Positions 22,536 through 33,742 of a stretch of 64,000 nucleotides of DNA are shown piece after piece. Where the stretch lies: the NCBI RefSeq assembly GCF_001625215.2, contig NC_030385.2, positions 40,883,598-40,947,597 of the forward strand, read 5' to 3'. The notes under the pieces were generated by a model that worked only from the letters and a program-made list of their open reading frames with translations, was not told the origin of the DNA and made no database searches. Numbering within the stretch: the first letter of the stretch is position 1; each line of letters opens with the position of its first letter. The translations under genes and the position numbers were made by a program. This DNA comes from Daucus carota subsp. sativus (Eukaryota > Streptophyta > Magnoliopsida > Apiales > Apiaceae).

Positions 22536-23380
22536 ATAAGGCTTCACAGGCAAGAGGGGTGTCTCAAAAATAAATAAAGACATGCGTCGGATTTACCGTT
22601 AGACCAAAAGTTAATATTGGTTGAGAATTCAATTTAACACTGATGTGATTCATTTATTTAATAACTTGTTAATGAATTTTGAAAAATACCACTAAATGGG
22701 AGTGGGCAACCCAGAAAAAAATAAAAATTTAGGCAGGTGGTAGTCTAGAGTCTACACTTCCTAATTTGGTAGACGACACAAATGTAATACAAAAATTAGT
22801 ATTTGTATTCTAATATTGGTACATAATATGAAAATACATGCTGAATAGTGTTGTGTTAATATGAATTTTCATTTTATATACAAAAAAATATATGAAATAA
22901 ATATTTTTTATAATAAATAACTATATTTTATGTAAAAAATATATATTCAAATATAATATATTTTTAAATATATTTAAATTAGATTTTTATTATAATATTT
23001 ATATTAAATATACACGATACATATATAAGTTTGAGAGTAAATACACGAATCCTGAATGAATTGGATACAAATTATAATTCCAATACATTAAACACGAAAA
23101 TACACCGTTCCCATGTCCAAGTGGTATCCGTGAAGCAACCTCTACACAATTACTCCTGACTCTATAATTAAGATCTTCGTATAAAAGTTTGATTTGATGA
23201 AAAAAAATTATGATCGCATTTGTTTTTCATTAAAATCGATATTTTAATCTTTAATGGCCAGGATCATTCTTCGATAAACGATGCTCAATAAAATTTTGAG
23301 GGAGCCCTTTTTCTATTATTATCAAGCAAGACTGCAAGAGGGATGAATAATACTTTAGCATTTGGTAGAATTTCGTAAAA
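22536..23380. other. AT-rich intergenic stretch
   Basis: No gene or defined element seen. Confidence 0.4.
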
Positions 23381-23384
23381 AACC

Positions 23385-23680
23385 AACCAAGAGCACAGGT
23401 ACAACACCAGCGTACCAAACATGCATCATAAAATTTTCTAGTACCCAAAAAGAATCCAGCTCATTAGGTTAAACCAGGCCCGATCATGTCAGCACTGTTG
23501 GAGGATCCATAGTCCAATTAAAATGGGCTTGTCCGCCTCTACACGACGTGATCCATTCTGAATCTGGCAATGGTCATAACATTTCATTTCGCAATCATTT
23601 AAGTCTTTTTTTTTCCTGAGTCATTTAAGTCTTCATGATGTTATTATCTGTTTTTTTTATATGACGCTTTGATTTTTGAC
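23385..23680. repeat. Orphan copy of the UGT upstream block
   Basis: CCAGGCCCGATCATGTCAGC at about 23476 and the following GAGGATCCATAGTCCAATT, ACACGACGTGATCCATTCTG and GGTCATAACATTT match the stretch at 32595-32830 upstream of the first UGT gene, with few differences. No UGT coding sequence follows here. Confidence 0.85.
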
Positions 23681-23866
23681 ACACACTTTTAAATATTTTG
23701 ACCGGATGATTAAAAATATTATTTTTTAAAATTTCTTTTTCAGAATAATAATATATAATCAAATTTTTTATTCAAAATAAGAAAATTCAAAAAATAATAA
23801 TTTTAATTACCCAGTCAAAGCACTTAAAAGTGTGTGTCAAAATCAAAGAGTCATATAAAAAAAGGG
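23650..23866. mobile_element. Small MITE with arms of about 55 bp
   Basis: The left arm TTTTTTTATATGACGCTTTG, then ATTTTTGACACACACTTTT, is mirrored by the right arm, which ends CAAAGAGTCATATAAAAAAA. With arms this long relative to its length of about 215 bp, the transcript would fold into a near-complete hairpin. Confidence 0.75.
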
Positions 23867-24158
23867 TAACTATGCAACCACTTTTTTTTTTTCTTACACA
23901 GGAATTGGCAAGTCTGCCAGAAAAACAGATCTTGCAACAGAGGGAATATCCCTATTCCATACAGCGCTAGCTCGACTTGATGAAGCTATCTTGGCTAAAC
24001 AATGAGCAAGACCATTAGCGGATCGTACTACATAATCAACACTCTTAAAACCTACACGAGGGGTCAATGTTTTGATTTTATCAACTAAACCATCAAAATC
24101 GCTACATCCATAGTAGGACTTATTTAACAAACTTACAGCATTAACTATGCAACCACTT
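23867..24158 (-). mobile_element. 5'-truncated LINE with RNase H-like C terminus
   Basis: A 17-base duplication TAACTATGCAACCACTT (23867-23883 and 24142-24158) brackets 258 bp whose minus strand ends in a poly-A tail (T run at about 23882-23892). The insert encodes, at 23894-24130, 78 residues with FDGLVDKIK, FKSVDYVVRSANGLAHCLAK and a W. This is the RVT_3-type RNase H end typical of plant LINE-derived proteins. Target-primed insertion with 5' truncation explains all of it. Confidence 0.93.
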
Positions 24159-24287
24159 TGAATAGACTATTTTCCTCCGATACGAAGGTTTACCCTTAAA
24201 GTTCAAAAATGAGCGGTCCAACCACCGAAGTTACAGAAATGTAGGTACTAGCCACCTGACTCGTGTTATCGCCTCCATAGTAGTTAG

Positions 24288-24591
24288 TACTACCTCCGTC
24301 CCATTTTATGTGAATGGGTTTGACTTTCACGGAGATTAAGAAAAAGGTTGTAAATGTAGTTGAAAAGTGGGTAAAGTGGTGGGACCTATCAATATTTAAT
24401 AATAGATTTGAGATAGTGGAGAAAGGTAGTGGGTGTAATAGTATTTATTTAATAATAAGAGAGTATAAAATAGAGAGGTAGTGGGTGTAATAGTGAAAAT
24501 AGTGTTAAAAAATAGTAAGTATTCTAGGTTCATTCTTTTTGGTACGTCCCAAAAAGGAAATGAGGTCACATAAAATGGGACGGAGGGAGTA
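24288..24591. mobile_element. Stowaway-type MITE, 300 bp
   Basis: Ends CTACCTCCGTCCCATTTTAT and ATAAAATGGGACGGAGGGAG (element 24290-24589) with a TA duplication on each side. The CTCCCTCCGTCCC terminus is the Tc1/mariner-related Stowaway signature. Confidence 0.93.
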
Positions 24592-24609
24592 CTATGCAGC
24601 AACTCCCAT

Positions 24610-27250
24610 TATTCTTTTTAAAACAAATGCACCCAGTATTATTCATTAATAAATTTTTTTGAGCGCTTTTGGTATATTTTTATGTTAGTATTTTATTTTA
24701 AATTTAAATATTATTTATTAAATTATTTTTTGAGCCTCTTGTATTGATTCGTTAAATAATTTTAGTAAAATAATTAATATATAATTTTTTATTTCTTATT
24801 ACAAATTATATATTATAATTAAATTATTATTTATTTTTTGTGTTAAATAAATTAATATATTTAACATAAAAAATAAATAAGGCTCGACTGAGGGACCAGC
24901 CAAGTGAGCAATTGAACTTTTTATATTTCGATTTTAATGATATAATAATATATGGTATAGCATAGATTTATAATATTACTTTTAATGTGAGACTATTAGA
25001 GTATTTAAAAATAATGTTAACATATTTTGGTTGAAAAATATCACCAGTTATTTATTAATATTTATATATATTAATATTATATTTTTATATATATGTCTCT
25101 CGTGTTAATTGTAGAACATCGGTTTTTGTAGTTATAAAAATCTAAAAACGATAATGTATTTTAGTTTAAAAGGTAATTACTATGTTGATCGATGTTAATT
25201 TAGAAGATTGAGTTTTTTAGTTAATAAATATAAAAAAAATAGTATATTTTAGTTAAAAAGAATAAATTGATTATATAAAGAGACCCGTATTTCGGTTCCA
25301 TTACCGACCGATCAAATTTTCAATGTTTTGACTTCTATCATGCTGAGCGAATTTTTAAATATTATCGGAACACGTTATATATTAAGGAGATCCGTAGAAT
25401 TATGTCGACCGGCTGATAAAACTCCACCGACCAATAAAAATATTAAATTTTCAGTTTTAATATAATAATAATTATATATAGTATAGTATAGTATAAGTAG
25501 CTAGTATAGATCTATTATATATTACTTTAAAGTGATAATATGGAGAAATTAAAAATAACATTAATGTATTTAGTTGAAACAAATCACCAGTTGTATATTA
25601 ATAATTAAATAATTGTATATAATAATATTTTTTTTATATGTATTTTGCAGGTATTATTTTTAAAATTTTGGTTTTTTAGTTAGGAATCTGAAAAAGATGA
25701 TGTATTTTAGTTAAAAAGAATAGTTTCTATGTTGTCCAATGTTATTTTCAGAAGATTGAGTTTTTTTAGTTAGAAAATATAAAAAAAATAATAGTATTAG
25801 TCAAAAGTATAATTGACTATATAAGTAGGCCCATAATTCGGCTCAAGTACCGACCGACCAAACTTTTAATGTTTCTGCTCTAATATAGTACTAGCTTATA
25901 ACCCGTGCAATGCACGGGCGGTTATAATATTTTTTATTTTTCGGCCCAAGTACCGATCGACTGACCGACCGACCAACTTCAATGTTTCAGCCTTAATAAT
26001 TTAATAGATAATAAAAAAAATATTATAACATATTATGAATTTAAATACCAACCGGATCATCAAACTCGAGAGACCGATCGACCGACGCGGTTATAATATT
26101 TTTTATTTTTCGGCCCAAGTACCGATCGACTGACCGACCGACCAAACTTCAATGTTTCAGCTTTAATAATTTAATAGATAATAAAAAAAATATTATAACA
26201 TATTATGAATTTAAATACCAACCGGATCATCAAACTCGAGAGACCGATCGACCGACCAACTGAACTTTTTTTGTTTCGGCTTTAATAATATGATAATATA
26301 GTATATCATGAATTGATAAATTACTTTTTAAAGTGAGATCATCAGAGAATTTAAAAATGATGTTAATATATTTTGGTTGAAAAATATCACCGGTTATTTA
26401 TTAATAATATATATATAATAACATTATATGTTTATATATATGTTGCCCGTGTTAATTAGAAGATAAGTTTTTTTAGTTAGGAAATCTAAAAAAGATAATA
26501 TGTTTTAATTAAACTACTATATTGTTCCATGTTATTCTAGAAGATTGAGATTTTTTAGTTAGAAAATATAAAAAGATGATATATTTTAGTTAAAAGGATA
26601 ATTGATTATATAGATAGGCCCATATTTCGGCCCAAGTACCGACCGACTAAACTTTCAATGTTTCGGTTTTAATAGTATAATAATATAGATATAGTATTTT
26701 TTTAAGGTTTGACTTTAGTTTTGGTATAGTCAAATAGATTTTATATTTGTTTTATGTTTTCATCGTATATTTGTTTTATGTTTTGATTTGTTTATATTTT
26801 ATTTGAACCCACTAATTTTGTTTGAAACCCGTTAATTTTGTTTGAAGCCCGTTAATTATAAAAGTCCGTATAAAAGCCCGCGTACCGACTGACCAAACTT
26901 TTAATGTTTCGGCTTTCATAGTATAGTATAGAAGTATGGGTTTTTTAGTTAAAAATTTGAAAAAGATAACGTGTTTTAGTTAAAAAAGATGATTGCTATG
27001 TTGTCCAATGTTATTTTTAAAATTTTAAATTTTTTAGTTAAAAAATATATAAAAGATAATAGTTTTAGTAATTGATTATATAAAAAGCTCATAATTTGGG
27101 CCAAGTATCGGCGGACAAAACTTTTAGTAATTGATTATATAAAAAGCCCATAAAACCCAAGTACCGACCGACCAAACTTTTAATCTTTCGGCTTTAACAG
27201 TATAATATAGATAGATTTAAGAATTTGAAATAACAACTCAAACATAATTC
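24610..27250. repeat. Degenerate repeat field with GACCGACC phrases
   Basis: No gene seen. Blocks containing (A)CCGACCGACCAAACTTT(C/T)AATGTTTCGG recur near 25300, 25850, 25965, 26135, 26260, 26635, 26885 and 27165, interspersed with AT-rich phrases of the type TTTTTTAGTTA(A/G)(A/G)AA...AAAAGATAAT. A 169-bp stretch (25919-26087) is duplicated in direct tandem at 26088-26257. At about 25900 the palindrome ACCCGTGCAATGCACGGG occurs once. The parent element is unknown. Confidence 0.6.
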
Positions 27251-27254
27251 GAAA

Positions 27255-27600
27255 TTGAAACAATATTTTCACACGGGCTCTAAAAGTAAACTAACCAAGA
27301 AGAGCACATGTTCAACTTCCAAAAGAAATAATCCAGCTCATAAATTTAAATCGGCCCTAGTCCAATTAAAATGCGCCTGCCCACCTCTACACCATGTGAT
27401 CCATTCTGAATCTGGAGCTTCTTTTTTTCTTTTCTGTCATATGGCATGTTGTTTGGGGGCAGTTTTATATGTCTATTGACGTTGTGAATGCTGGTCCATT
27501 CGCATTCAATCAAATATTTCATTTGATAAAGTTTCCGGCTCTTGCCTCTTCGCAATCATTTAATAAAGTCTTCCAGAAAAAAGAAGTCTTCGTGATGTTA
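27255..27600. repeat. Second orphan copy of the UGT upstream block
   Basis: AACTAACCAAGAAGAGCACA, AATCCAGCTCAT, GTCCAATTAAAATG(C)GCCTG and ATGTGATCCATTCTGAATCTGG align with 23385-23680, 32595-32830 and 36360-36650. No UGT coding sequence follows. Confidence 0.8.
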
Positions 27601-27613
27601 AATACTCTACTAC

Positions 27614-27955
27614 TATTCCCTCCATCCCATTTTAAGTATCTACTTTACAAATTTCACACATATTAAGAAATAATTAATATCATGTTTTGATCATTATCTT
27701 CCACAACTAATCACCTTAGTTTTCATAACATATTGATTATGCACCTCATTAATTACTATGTATTTGGACCTTTTTTCATTTCAAATTACACTATACATTC
27801 ATAATCTCTCTTAATACATTTATGAGGGGCTTGTTGGTTGTATTTAATTCTATATTGGAAATAGTATAAAGTTTACATAGATTAAAGAGTATGACACATA
27901 TTTTGAGATATTTTTTTTTGGCAAAATGGACACTTAAAATGGGATGGAGGGAGTA
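27614..27955. mobile_element. Stowaway-type MITE, 338 bp
   Basis: Ends TTCCCTCCATCCCATTTTAA and TTAAAATGGGATGGAGGGAG (27616-27953), flanked by TA. Confidence 0.9.
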
Positions 27956-28056
27956 TTATACAACCACGTTGGACACGGAGGAATCTATTGGAATATGGAC
28001 ACCTAACTATGTCTCCAGAAATTTAGAAAATAAAATTTTAATGATCAAAGAGATGA

Positions 28057-28314
28057 ACTCCAAATAGGGTGATAATTTCGGATAACGAGTCGTGTTCGTG
28101 TCAGTAATCGGGTCGATTTCAGGTTAAGTTAAAATCACTTAAAATTGAATAAAACTTAAAATTGAAGTTATCAGAAATGAAATTCTAATTTCGAGTCATT
28201 TCGGATCAATCGGGTGATTTTAGGGTCACTTTTGGGTTTCTGTCTCATTAAATCGGGTTTCGGATTGGGTCGGGTTCGTGTCGGGTTTCGGATCGTGTCT
28301 GATATTGCCACCCC
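28057..28314. mobile_element. MITE-like repeat rich in CGGGTCGGGTT
   Basis: The left end GGGTGATAATTTCGG and the right end, read inversely, GGGTGGCAATATCAG are imperfect inverted repeats. Internal phrases such as CGGGTTCGTGTCGGGTTTCG repeat. No matching target duplication was found. Confidence 0.55.
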
Positions 28315-28959
28315 TCTCCATCTTCTAGAAACATCTTTTCCTTTGCTCCGATCCTGAAAACAGAAACAAACAAAACAAGACATAAATTAATACAAGAAAA
28401 TCAATAAATCATATATATGTATATAAATATTTGGAAATTTCATAAATATATAAAAATAATGAATCTAATAAAAAAGCAAAATCGAAAGGAGTATATCTAT
28501 TAAAATAGAGAGAAATAAAATCATGAAGAAATAATAACCAAAGGAAAGTCCCTTGCTTAGACACATAAAACTTAATTATTTAATCGAAAAATAAATAATA
28601 GATATTAAAACATAATTAAATATAACATATATAGTAACCATCAAAATGGTAACACAAGTCATGAAAATGGCACCCAATCAGGAAATAAATACAGAAGGTC
28701 ATGATTTTAATTGAGGTTGATTATGTAAATACAGGGGGTCATTTCAATTAAAACTCACCACACAATATTATGTACAATAAACTACAAAATTATGTACACC
28801 AAACATTTTCTATCTTTTAAAGGTATATATGTTTGGATGCCCGAAGTCTCACAAACGTCTCATTTCGGTAGTTTAGTTGATCAACTATCATCTCTCAACC
28901 CCCTGTCTCCGATATTGATCTGCATCTTCAGCTCTCAGACCACAGTTCCAATAGGATTC
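28315..28959. other. Upstream region of the first CYP76 gene
   Basis: No separate gene. 28880-28959 is similar to the stretch just upstream of the CYP76 copies ending at 57044 and 62534 (ATATTGATCTGCATCTTCA, CTCTCAGACCACAGTTCC). It belongs to the duplicated CYP unit and probably serves as 5' leader. The frame stays open back to an ATG at 28792. Confidence 0.6.
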
Positions 28960-31900
28960 ATGGATACAATTTTGATCAGTGTAGCCATGTGCATCCTGCT
29001 AGCCTTTACTCTCCGCTTCTTCCGAAGAATTATAAGCAAAGCTCCTCAAAAACTTCCACCAGGACCTTATCCTTTGCCCATCATCGGAAATATACACAAA
29101 CTAGGCAAGCTCCCTCATAAGTCCTTAAACAATCTTGCTCAGGTTTACGGTCCCATCATGCGTCTGAAATTAGGCCGTGTAACCACCATAGTCATTTCTT
29201 CATCAAGCGCAGCTCAACAAGTCCTCCAAAAGCAAGATTTGGCCTTCTCTAATCGTCTTGTTCCCGATGCTACACGCGGTTCTGACCATCACAAGTACTC
29301 AGTAGTATTCTTGTCTGTCGGTAGTCGGTGGAGAAGTTTAAGAAAAATTACGACCTCATGTATACTTGCAGCCAACAAGCTCGATGCAAGTAAGCATATA
29401 CGAAGTAGGAAGGTGCATGAGCTTATTGGCTACTGTAACACGTGTAGCCAGATTCGTGAGGCTGTAGACATTGGTAGTGCTACATTTTTAACTTCGCTTA
29501 ATCTTTTGTCCAACACTATATTTTCAAAGGATATGATAGATTTGTATCAGGATACCGAGGAGGGTAAAACCTTCAGGGAGTTGGTGTGGAACTTGATGGT
29601 TGAGGCGGGTAAGCCTAATTTGGTAGATTTCTTTCCTATTTTTAAGTGGATCGATCCACAAGGTGTAAACCGGCGAGTTGCTGGTTATTGTGAGAAGCTA
29701 CTCGAGTTGTTTGATGGTTTGATAAATGAGCGCTTGGAGTTGAAGAGATCGGGAAATTCCAGTGAGAAGAGTACAACAGACGTGCTTGATGAACTGTTAA
29801 CGATGTTACAAACAAATGAGATGGACAAAACTCAAATCCAACACCTGTTTGTGGTAAGTTTCATATACTTTTCTTTTTCGAGAAGTGTTTCTTTCATCCT
29901 TGCTGTTCATTACTAGTAACCTAATGCTCGTTATTACAAGAATTCTCAATCGTTTTTGTTTAAGGATTAGTACTTAGTAACTCATCTAACTATAATATAC
30001 TCCCTCCGTCCGGCCCGGAGGTTCACTGTTTGCACGCGGCTATTATAAAATATAGTTAAATAAAGTTTTTTTTTATAAAAGTTTAAACGTCAAATTTTTT
30101 TTTACATTTTTCTGAAAAAAAACATTATGAAACTATATTTTATATGAGTTTTAAAATACGTGCAAAAAAGTAGCATTAAAAACTGATGAGACGGAAGGAA
30201 TATCTTTTATACTCTCTCGGTTCCATTCATTTCTCGACCATTATGGATATAACAGGTAGGGCTGAGCAAAACCGAACCGAACCGAAATAACCGAACCGAA
30301 CCGTACAAATTCGGTTCGGTTTGGTTTGGAAAATTTTAAAATTCCGGTTAGTCCGGTTTTCGGTTATAACCGAATTAAAATTTCGGTTCGGTTCGGTTTT
30401 TGAAAAGTATAAGTTCGGTTTAACCGAAATAACCGAAGTTTTTTTACATATATATGTTTTTAAATTATATTTATGTATAATATTATTGATATTTATATTT
30501 AATAATAATAATACATGAGTAAAGTATTAGATATCAGATTTGCTTTGCCTTGCGCCTCCATTCTCCGACTTGCTCTTCCGGTTTGCCGACTTCCAGTTCA
30601 ACTTTCAAGCTTCACATCTGTTTAATGGTTGGATCTGCTTTATTCTCTTAACATTATTCATGTTCTGATTTCCTTTAAGTATTAAAGTATTCTGAATCAC
30701 TTGGCTAGTGGAATTGACTTGTCTGATGAACTCGTATTGTTTGTGATTTCTGATATTGATACGCGGAAACACTGATTAGTTCTGAGAATATGAAGCACAA
30801 GGATGAAAAACATGAAGTTCGGTTTTTCTTTAACCGAACCGAAAAAACCGAAGTATTTTTCGGTTCGGTTCGGTTCGGTTTGAAAACGAAGTACGGTTCG
30901 GTTCGGTTTACAAAAATTAGAAATTTCGATTTTCGGTTATTTCGGTTCGGTTCGGTTTTCGACCGAACGTTTGCTCAGCCCTAATACAGGTACCACCATC
31001 TTATTATTCTTAAACTCTGTTGGTCAATGGAGGAAGTATATGGTATCGTAGCTTTTAAGTTACTAACTACACCATAATATTAAATTATTATAACGTGAAA
31101 CCTTGATATACCATGCTAAAATGGTAACGTGTCCCCTCATTAGAAAAGACTATTTTCGAGATCAAAGAAAGGAACACTACTGCGCCAGCTAGGACCCTAA
31201 CTCAAGATTTGCTGGGATTTTGTTCTCGTACACTTGAATATATTAAAAGCATCCTATATTCCTATCTTGGAATTTATATCATGTTCATATGATAATACGT
31301 ATGATGTACCCAGCAGTCTGAGATTTTCAAAATCCAAAATCATTAATACTTAATACACATTTGCAGGACTTGTTTGTTGCAGGAACAGATACAACTTCAA
31401 GTACAGTGGAATGGGCAATGGCTGAGATATTACGAAAGTCAGAAACAATATTAGTCAAGGCGAAAGCTGAGCTGAACCAAGTGATTGGAAGAGGAAAGAT
31501 TATTGAAGAAGCGGACATATCTAGGTTGCCTTATTTGCAATGTATTGTGAAAGAAACTTTAAGACTGCATCCACCGGCTCCTTTCTTAGTACCTCGCCAA
31601 GTACAAGAAGATGTCCACCTCTGTGGCTACACTATTCCAAAGAATTCGCGAATTCTAGTCAATGCATGGACTATCGGACGTGATCCCCTGATATGGAAAA
31701 ATTCCTTGTCATTTCAACCGGAGAGGTTCCTGGACTCTGAAGTAGTTGACGTGAATGACCATGATTACGAGCTAATTCCATTTGGTGCAGGTCGAAGGAT
31801 ATGTCCGGGATTGCCATTGGCCATGGGGGTGGTGCCAGTGATGTTGGGCTCCCTCATAAATTGTTTTGACTGGATACTCGAAGGTGGAATTGCAGGAGAG

Positions 31901-31987
31901 GAAGTGGACATGGAGGAGAAGTTTGGGGTCACTCTAGCAAAGCTTCATCCGTTTCGTGCTGTACCAACTCTAGTTGTAGGCTTGTAG
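28960..31987 (+). CDS. Cytochrome P450, CYP76 family (geraniol 8-hydroxylase-like), intact
   Basis: Two exons, 28960-29853 and 31367-31987, joined in phase 0 (HLFV|DLFVAGTDT; GT/AG borders GTAAGT and TTGCAG), give 504 residues, normal for the family. Visible motifs: N-terminal membrane anchor (residues 2-22), proline hinge KLPPGPYPLP, I-helix AGTDTTSS, ExxR at 361-364, PERF at 416-419, and heme loop PFGAGRRICPG with C444. CYP76 enzymes are ER-anchored monooxygenases, many acting on monoterpenols such as geraniol; some act on coumarins or herbicides. The substrate here is unknown. The start is the MDTILI methionine, shared by the paralogues, not the ATG 56 codons upstream. The 1513-bp intron holds several MITEs. 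Paralogues lie at 54831-63612 on the other strand. Confidence 0.93.
29998..30202. mobile_element. Stowaway-type MITE in the CYP76 intron
   Basis: CTCCCTCCGTCCGGCCC at 30000, weaker right end GAGACGGAAGGAA at 30200, TA on both sides. About 201 bp. Confidence 0.75.
30209..31040. mobile_element. Stowaway-like MITE split by a hAT-type element
   Basis: TACTCTCTCGGTTCCATTC on the left and GGTCAATGGAGGAAGTA on the right look like the ends of a diverged Stowaway-type unit whose middle is interrupted by 30257-30983. Confidence 0.5.
30249..30990. mobile_element. Non-autonomous hAT-type element in the CYP76 intron
   Basis: TAGGGCTGAGCAAA (30257) and TTTGCTCAGCCCTA (ending 30983) are perfect inverted ends. 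Flanks ATAACAGG and ATACAGG are a near-perfect 8-bp duplication with one base lost. Subterminal zones are filled with CCGAACCGAA/TTCGGTTCGG. No transposase. Confidence 0.85.
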
Positions 31988-32054
31988 CAGCTGGTTAATA
32001 ATTGACATTTTAGATAAATTCATGTGGTCCATTACTTTGTGAAGGAGAATAAGA

Positions 32055-32330
32055 TACTCCGTCCGTCCCCCAATACAAGTCTTCATTTGGAAGAATTTTT
32101 TTTCCCACAATACTTGTCCACTTTTAGTTTCCACTTTCCAATGCAAAAATAGTGACATTATTCCAAATTTACCCTCTTTTGAATTTGTATAACAATTAAT
32201 TAGAGTTTAAATAAGAGTCTACGTTCATGCATTTAGTAGGGATACAAGTAAGAAAATATTGTCCAATTAATGTTTTCTTAGTATGTGTAATTTTTGCAAA
32301 AGAGACTTGTATTGTGGGATGGAGGGAGTA
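32055..32330. mobile_element. Stowaway-type MITE downstream of CYP76, 272 bp
   Basis: CTCCGTCCGTCCCCCAATAC...TATTGTGGGATGGAGGGAG (32057-32328) flanked by TA. The homologous 3' flank of the CYP76 copy at 63253 (minus strand, near 63180-63235) reads AAAGATAAATAAATTGTAAG without it, which is the empty site. Confidence 0.93.
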
Positions 32331-32594
32331 AATAACTTGTAAGATTGACTCTTATAAGAAACTGAGAGCTTCATAGTTTCAGACTACATCCCTGCTCTAA
32401 CACAGTATATACAGAAATCAGTTACTTAGTTAGTTAGTTACCAGTAAGTTAGTTAGTGTGGTTGGTGCCACTTTTTTGTTTACATATCTAGAATTACCAG
32501 TTAGTTAGTGCATGCATATGTCAGCTGTATGGTTAACTTGTATAGGGATTTCTTACAATGTGTTTTAATGTTTAGGATAGGGTCATTAATTAGT

Positions 32595-32830
32595 TAAACC
32601 AGGCCCGATCATGTCAGCAGACTCAGCACTGTTGGAGGATCCATAGTCCAATTAGAATGGGCTTGTCCATCTCTACACGACGTGATCTATTCTGAATCTG
32701 GCCTTCTTTTTTGGTCATAACATTTTTCATTTAATAAATTGTCCGGCTCTTGCTCTTGAGTCTTGGCAATCATGATGTTATTTAGTGTGGGAAAAAAGTC
32801 TTCGTGATGTTAAATACTATACAACTACTT
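32595..32830. repeat. UGT upstream block, copy before the first UGT gene
   Basis: The same block as at 23385, 27255 and 36360 (CCAGGCCCGATCATGTCAGC, GGAGGATCCATAGTCCAATT). It lies about 0.9-1.1 kb before the UGT start. It may be an ancestral promoter-distal segment duplicated with the gene. Confidence 0.8.
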
Positions 32831-33686
32831 TGAATATGTCTTCATCCTTTTCAATTACCTCATCCAGACATCGACCTCTCTTTGAATCTTGCATACTTGT
32901 AAAAGGTATCCATTAACTTCTGAGAGCACTGTGTCAAATTCCACTTTCACCCAGGGTCCAGGATCACCAATACTTTAGATTCGGATTTGGATTTTTGCCC
33001 GATGAAATTTAGATATTTGAGCGTACATAGTTGTATAAAGATTTGCATGAGCAATCTGTTTTCCAAACAGATTGTATAAAAAATTATTTTCCAAACAGCA
33101 TATGTGTTTTTAAAAGAAGATCAGTTAGTTGACAAGTGTGTAAAAACAAATATACTTGACTTATTTAATAAGTTGTGAGTTTAAAATATGTGTTGGATAA
33201 TTTTGATTTATTGATGATTTATAGGTTGTTAAAAGTATAATAAAATGATTTATGAATAATTTATGATTAATTTTTATCAAAAATTAAGTCATTGAAAAAA
33301 CTATATCAAATTAATTTCTGGTTTTAAGTCAGATTCGCTTATTCCTGCTTTTAAACCGACTTCTGACTAATTATACAAACATACATACATGTTTCGACTT
33401 AAGGTTAGAAACAGTTTTAAGTACCCATTATATTCAAAACAAAAAGGCTCTTAATCTATTCATACAAAAACAATGACAGATACTCACAATTATTAATAAC
33501 ACATTCGGCACTGCAAACATCCTTTTCTTTTTATGAAATGAGAATATGAATTTTCAGTTCATATTCAACTACAAATTTGAAATCAGTGAAGTCAACTAAA
33601 GCCTAGAGGTGACAAATGGGGTGTTTAGGAATGAAATACAGCCACACAACCATCACCTTGAGGTTGCTTCTGCCCATTCAACATCC

Positions 33687-33694
33687 CTATAAAG
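33687..33694 (+). promoter_or_regulatory. Likely TATA box of the first UGT gene
   Basis: CTATAAAG lies 49 bp before the ATG at 33743, leaving room for a 5' leader of about 20-25 nt. The stretch before it (CCATCACCTTGAGGTTG) is conserved upstream of the broken UGT copy near 36965. Confidence 0.5.
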
Positions 33695-33742
33695 CAGATA
33701 CAATTTGTTGTTTAACATAAAAACTTCAAACAAAACCTGAAA

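Noticed and set aside
28792-28959. Upstream ATG extending the first CYP76 protein by 56 residues
   Set aside because: The extension is not shared with the paralogues' conserved MDT start and would bury the membrane anchor.
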